Source: Apostichopus californicus
Lineage: Eukaryota > Echinodermata > Holothuroidea > Aspidochirotida > Stichopodidae
Assembly: GCA_020650975.1 (NCBI GenBank)
Contig: JAIPMN010000304.1
Span: forward strand, 1-64,000
Length of the DNA: 64,000 nt
Direction of reading: 5' to 3'
This document shows, piece after piece, positions 62,783 to 64,000 of this stretch. The notes below the pieces were generated by a model that was not told the DNA's origin, ran no database searches, and worked only from the letters and a program-made list of their open reading frames with translations. The translations under genes and the position numbers were made by a program. Positions within the stretch are counted from its first letter, which is position 1. Each line of letters starts with the position of its first letter.

Positions 62783-64000
62783 CTGGAGGAGCAAACAAGA
62801 TATAAAAGAAGAAGAAGAAGATTATTGACCACATCAAAAATTCAAGTATCCAGGGGGGGGGGTGAATGATTTTGATCTCTAGCAAATGGTGGGGGTGGCG
62901 GGATTATCAGCGTAGCATATAAAACCATGTTACACCTTTTAAAGCACCTTTGATCATATCAAAAAATATCTCAAATGGGAGGGGGAAAACTCCCTCCCCC
63001 TCCCCTCCCTTCCTTCCCCAGGCCACCATGTCTGTCATTGGAGGGGGGTTGCCAAGAAGATCAAGGTGAAAACTGAGGGTTATCAAGCTAAACAGGAATG
63101 AATACCCGGAGACTACCGTCTGATCAATAACAACAGTGATTTATTGCTGTTGTGCTAAATCAGACCGGATCACAACCATGAAATGATACTTTCAACTTTT
63201 ATGATTCTATTTCATTTAAACACTGAAAATGTCTGCTTTCTGTTTTTGCCACAAATCAATTTTTAATGAAGGATGTAATTCATCATATATATATATCTTC
63301 CCCTGGAAATGCTGCGTTAACTCTCTTTTTTGCAAACTCATTACCCCTCGGTGTTTGTGAAATTAATGGAAAATTTGTGGCAATTTGTGCGCTAGAATGT
63401 ACATTAATGTCGCGATGTTCGACTACATGACGCGTGTTTTACAGAATTTATGTAATGTACCACCAGTTGCATGGATTAATACTTGAAGCTTATATGACCA
63501 GTCTCAAAGGTATCTTACAATGTCACATCCTGTTGACAACAATCACAATTCATATGCAAAAAAAACAAAAGTTTACAAACTTGTATAAATTATTTGAATG
63601 CAAAAGCTTTGAAAACTGCTGTAAGTTATCTTCAGACAGTCGTCTCTTAGTCTCAGCGAACTAAATTTCCTTTCTTACGAGGAACAACCTATGAGCTCGT
63701 TTGATCACAGGACAATCGGTTATTTATTTAAACGTACTATACAACCCATCCATGAAACATCTTGTTGATATACAACGAGCTCTGCTGTTTGGAACGACCC
63801 TTGTTGCCTTTTCCTGACGTCGAGCAGACATCAAGCTCAGCCGTCTAACCTGATCTATGAAATCAGAGATCCAGCTCACACATTCAGCAAAATAAATGAA
63901 ACTTTCACACCAAAGGGAAGTATTACTATCAAATACCTTTCTTCTTGGGAGGGGAGGGGAGGTGGGGGGGGTGAGGAGATTCTCCTAAAATATATTCCAG
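62783..64000 (-). other. Intron upstream of REPS exon a (inferred)
   Basis: No further exon can be recognised. Because exon a begins with a splice acceptor, this must be intron of the same gene, with the exons for the first EH domain beyond the right edge. It contains purine/pyrimidine-rich runs (62850-62900, 62975-63050, 63945-63985) and a short TATATATATAT tract near 63285. Confidence 0.6.

Noticed and set aside
62390-62828. Plus-strand open frames opposite REPS exon a
   Set aside because: Antisense shadows of a GC-rich coding exon and of the neighbouring MITE.

Overview
The window is AT-rich animal genomic DNA. It has long introns with canonical GT-AG junctions, abundant MITE-type repeats, two large minisatellites and many poly-G/poly-C runs. 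No bacterial-style operons, rRNA, intact tRNA or CRISPR arrays are visible. The one gene I can reconstruct is closest by eye to vertebrate REPS1/REPS2. Protein character and repeat style suggest a marine invertebrate, possibly a deuterostome such as an echinoderm; the taxon is an inference.

The right-hand half (about 29.0-62.8 kb) holds the 3' portion of a REPS1/REPS2-type gene (RalBP1-associated Eps15-homology protein) on the minus strand. I could join 15 exons by GT-AG junctions into one uninterrupted frame of 664 codons including the stop: 62536-62782, 59882-60103, 58517-58580, 57856-57989, 56208-56338, 48984-49082, 46139-46238, 45160-45312, 42515-42557, 36318-36547, 33422-33489, 32286-32417, 31457-31534, 29774-29880 and 29025-29208. 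They encode a Ser/Pro-rich linker, the second EH domain with an EF-hand loop, a long disordered region rich in Pro/Ser/Arg SH3-ligand-like motifs, and the C-terminal coiled coil. The exons for the start codon and the first EH domain lie beyond the right edge. REPS proteins link Ral GTPase signalling (through RalBP1) to clathrin-mediated endocytosis.

The left-hand part (1-26 kb) contains no gene I can support. It holds short tandem duplications, a TTAA-flanked MITE family (five copies in the window, one nested in an older repeat), a hAT-like MITE with a clear 8-bp target duplication, a tRNA-derived SINE-like fragment and a 163-bp MITE with 29-bp arms. There is a weak hint of a promoter and first exon near 17.7 kb. 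Between 26.09 and 28.02 kb, downstream of the gene, lies a 1.9-kb minisatellite of about 22-bp units with a 133-bp higher-order period.

Introns contain a second minisatellite (70-bp unit, 38.2-38.9 kb), several diverged tandem duplications, a 146-bp imperfect palindrome (50.7 kb), a compact 76-bp nested hairpin (48.1 kb), a decayed PHD-finger-like reading frame (49.4 kb) and LINE/SINE-like 3' tails. A short segment at 36.16 kb looks like a decayed partial copy of the adjacent coding exon. Two sites (4.34 kb and 53.1 kb) look like assembly artefacts: poly-G, then N, then a repeat of the preceding sequence. I found no evidence of a new multi-gene system. The most interesting items are the nested MITE with its empty paralogous site, the long hairpins, the ghost-exon duplication and the higher-order structure of the minisatellite.
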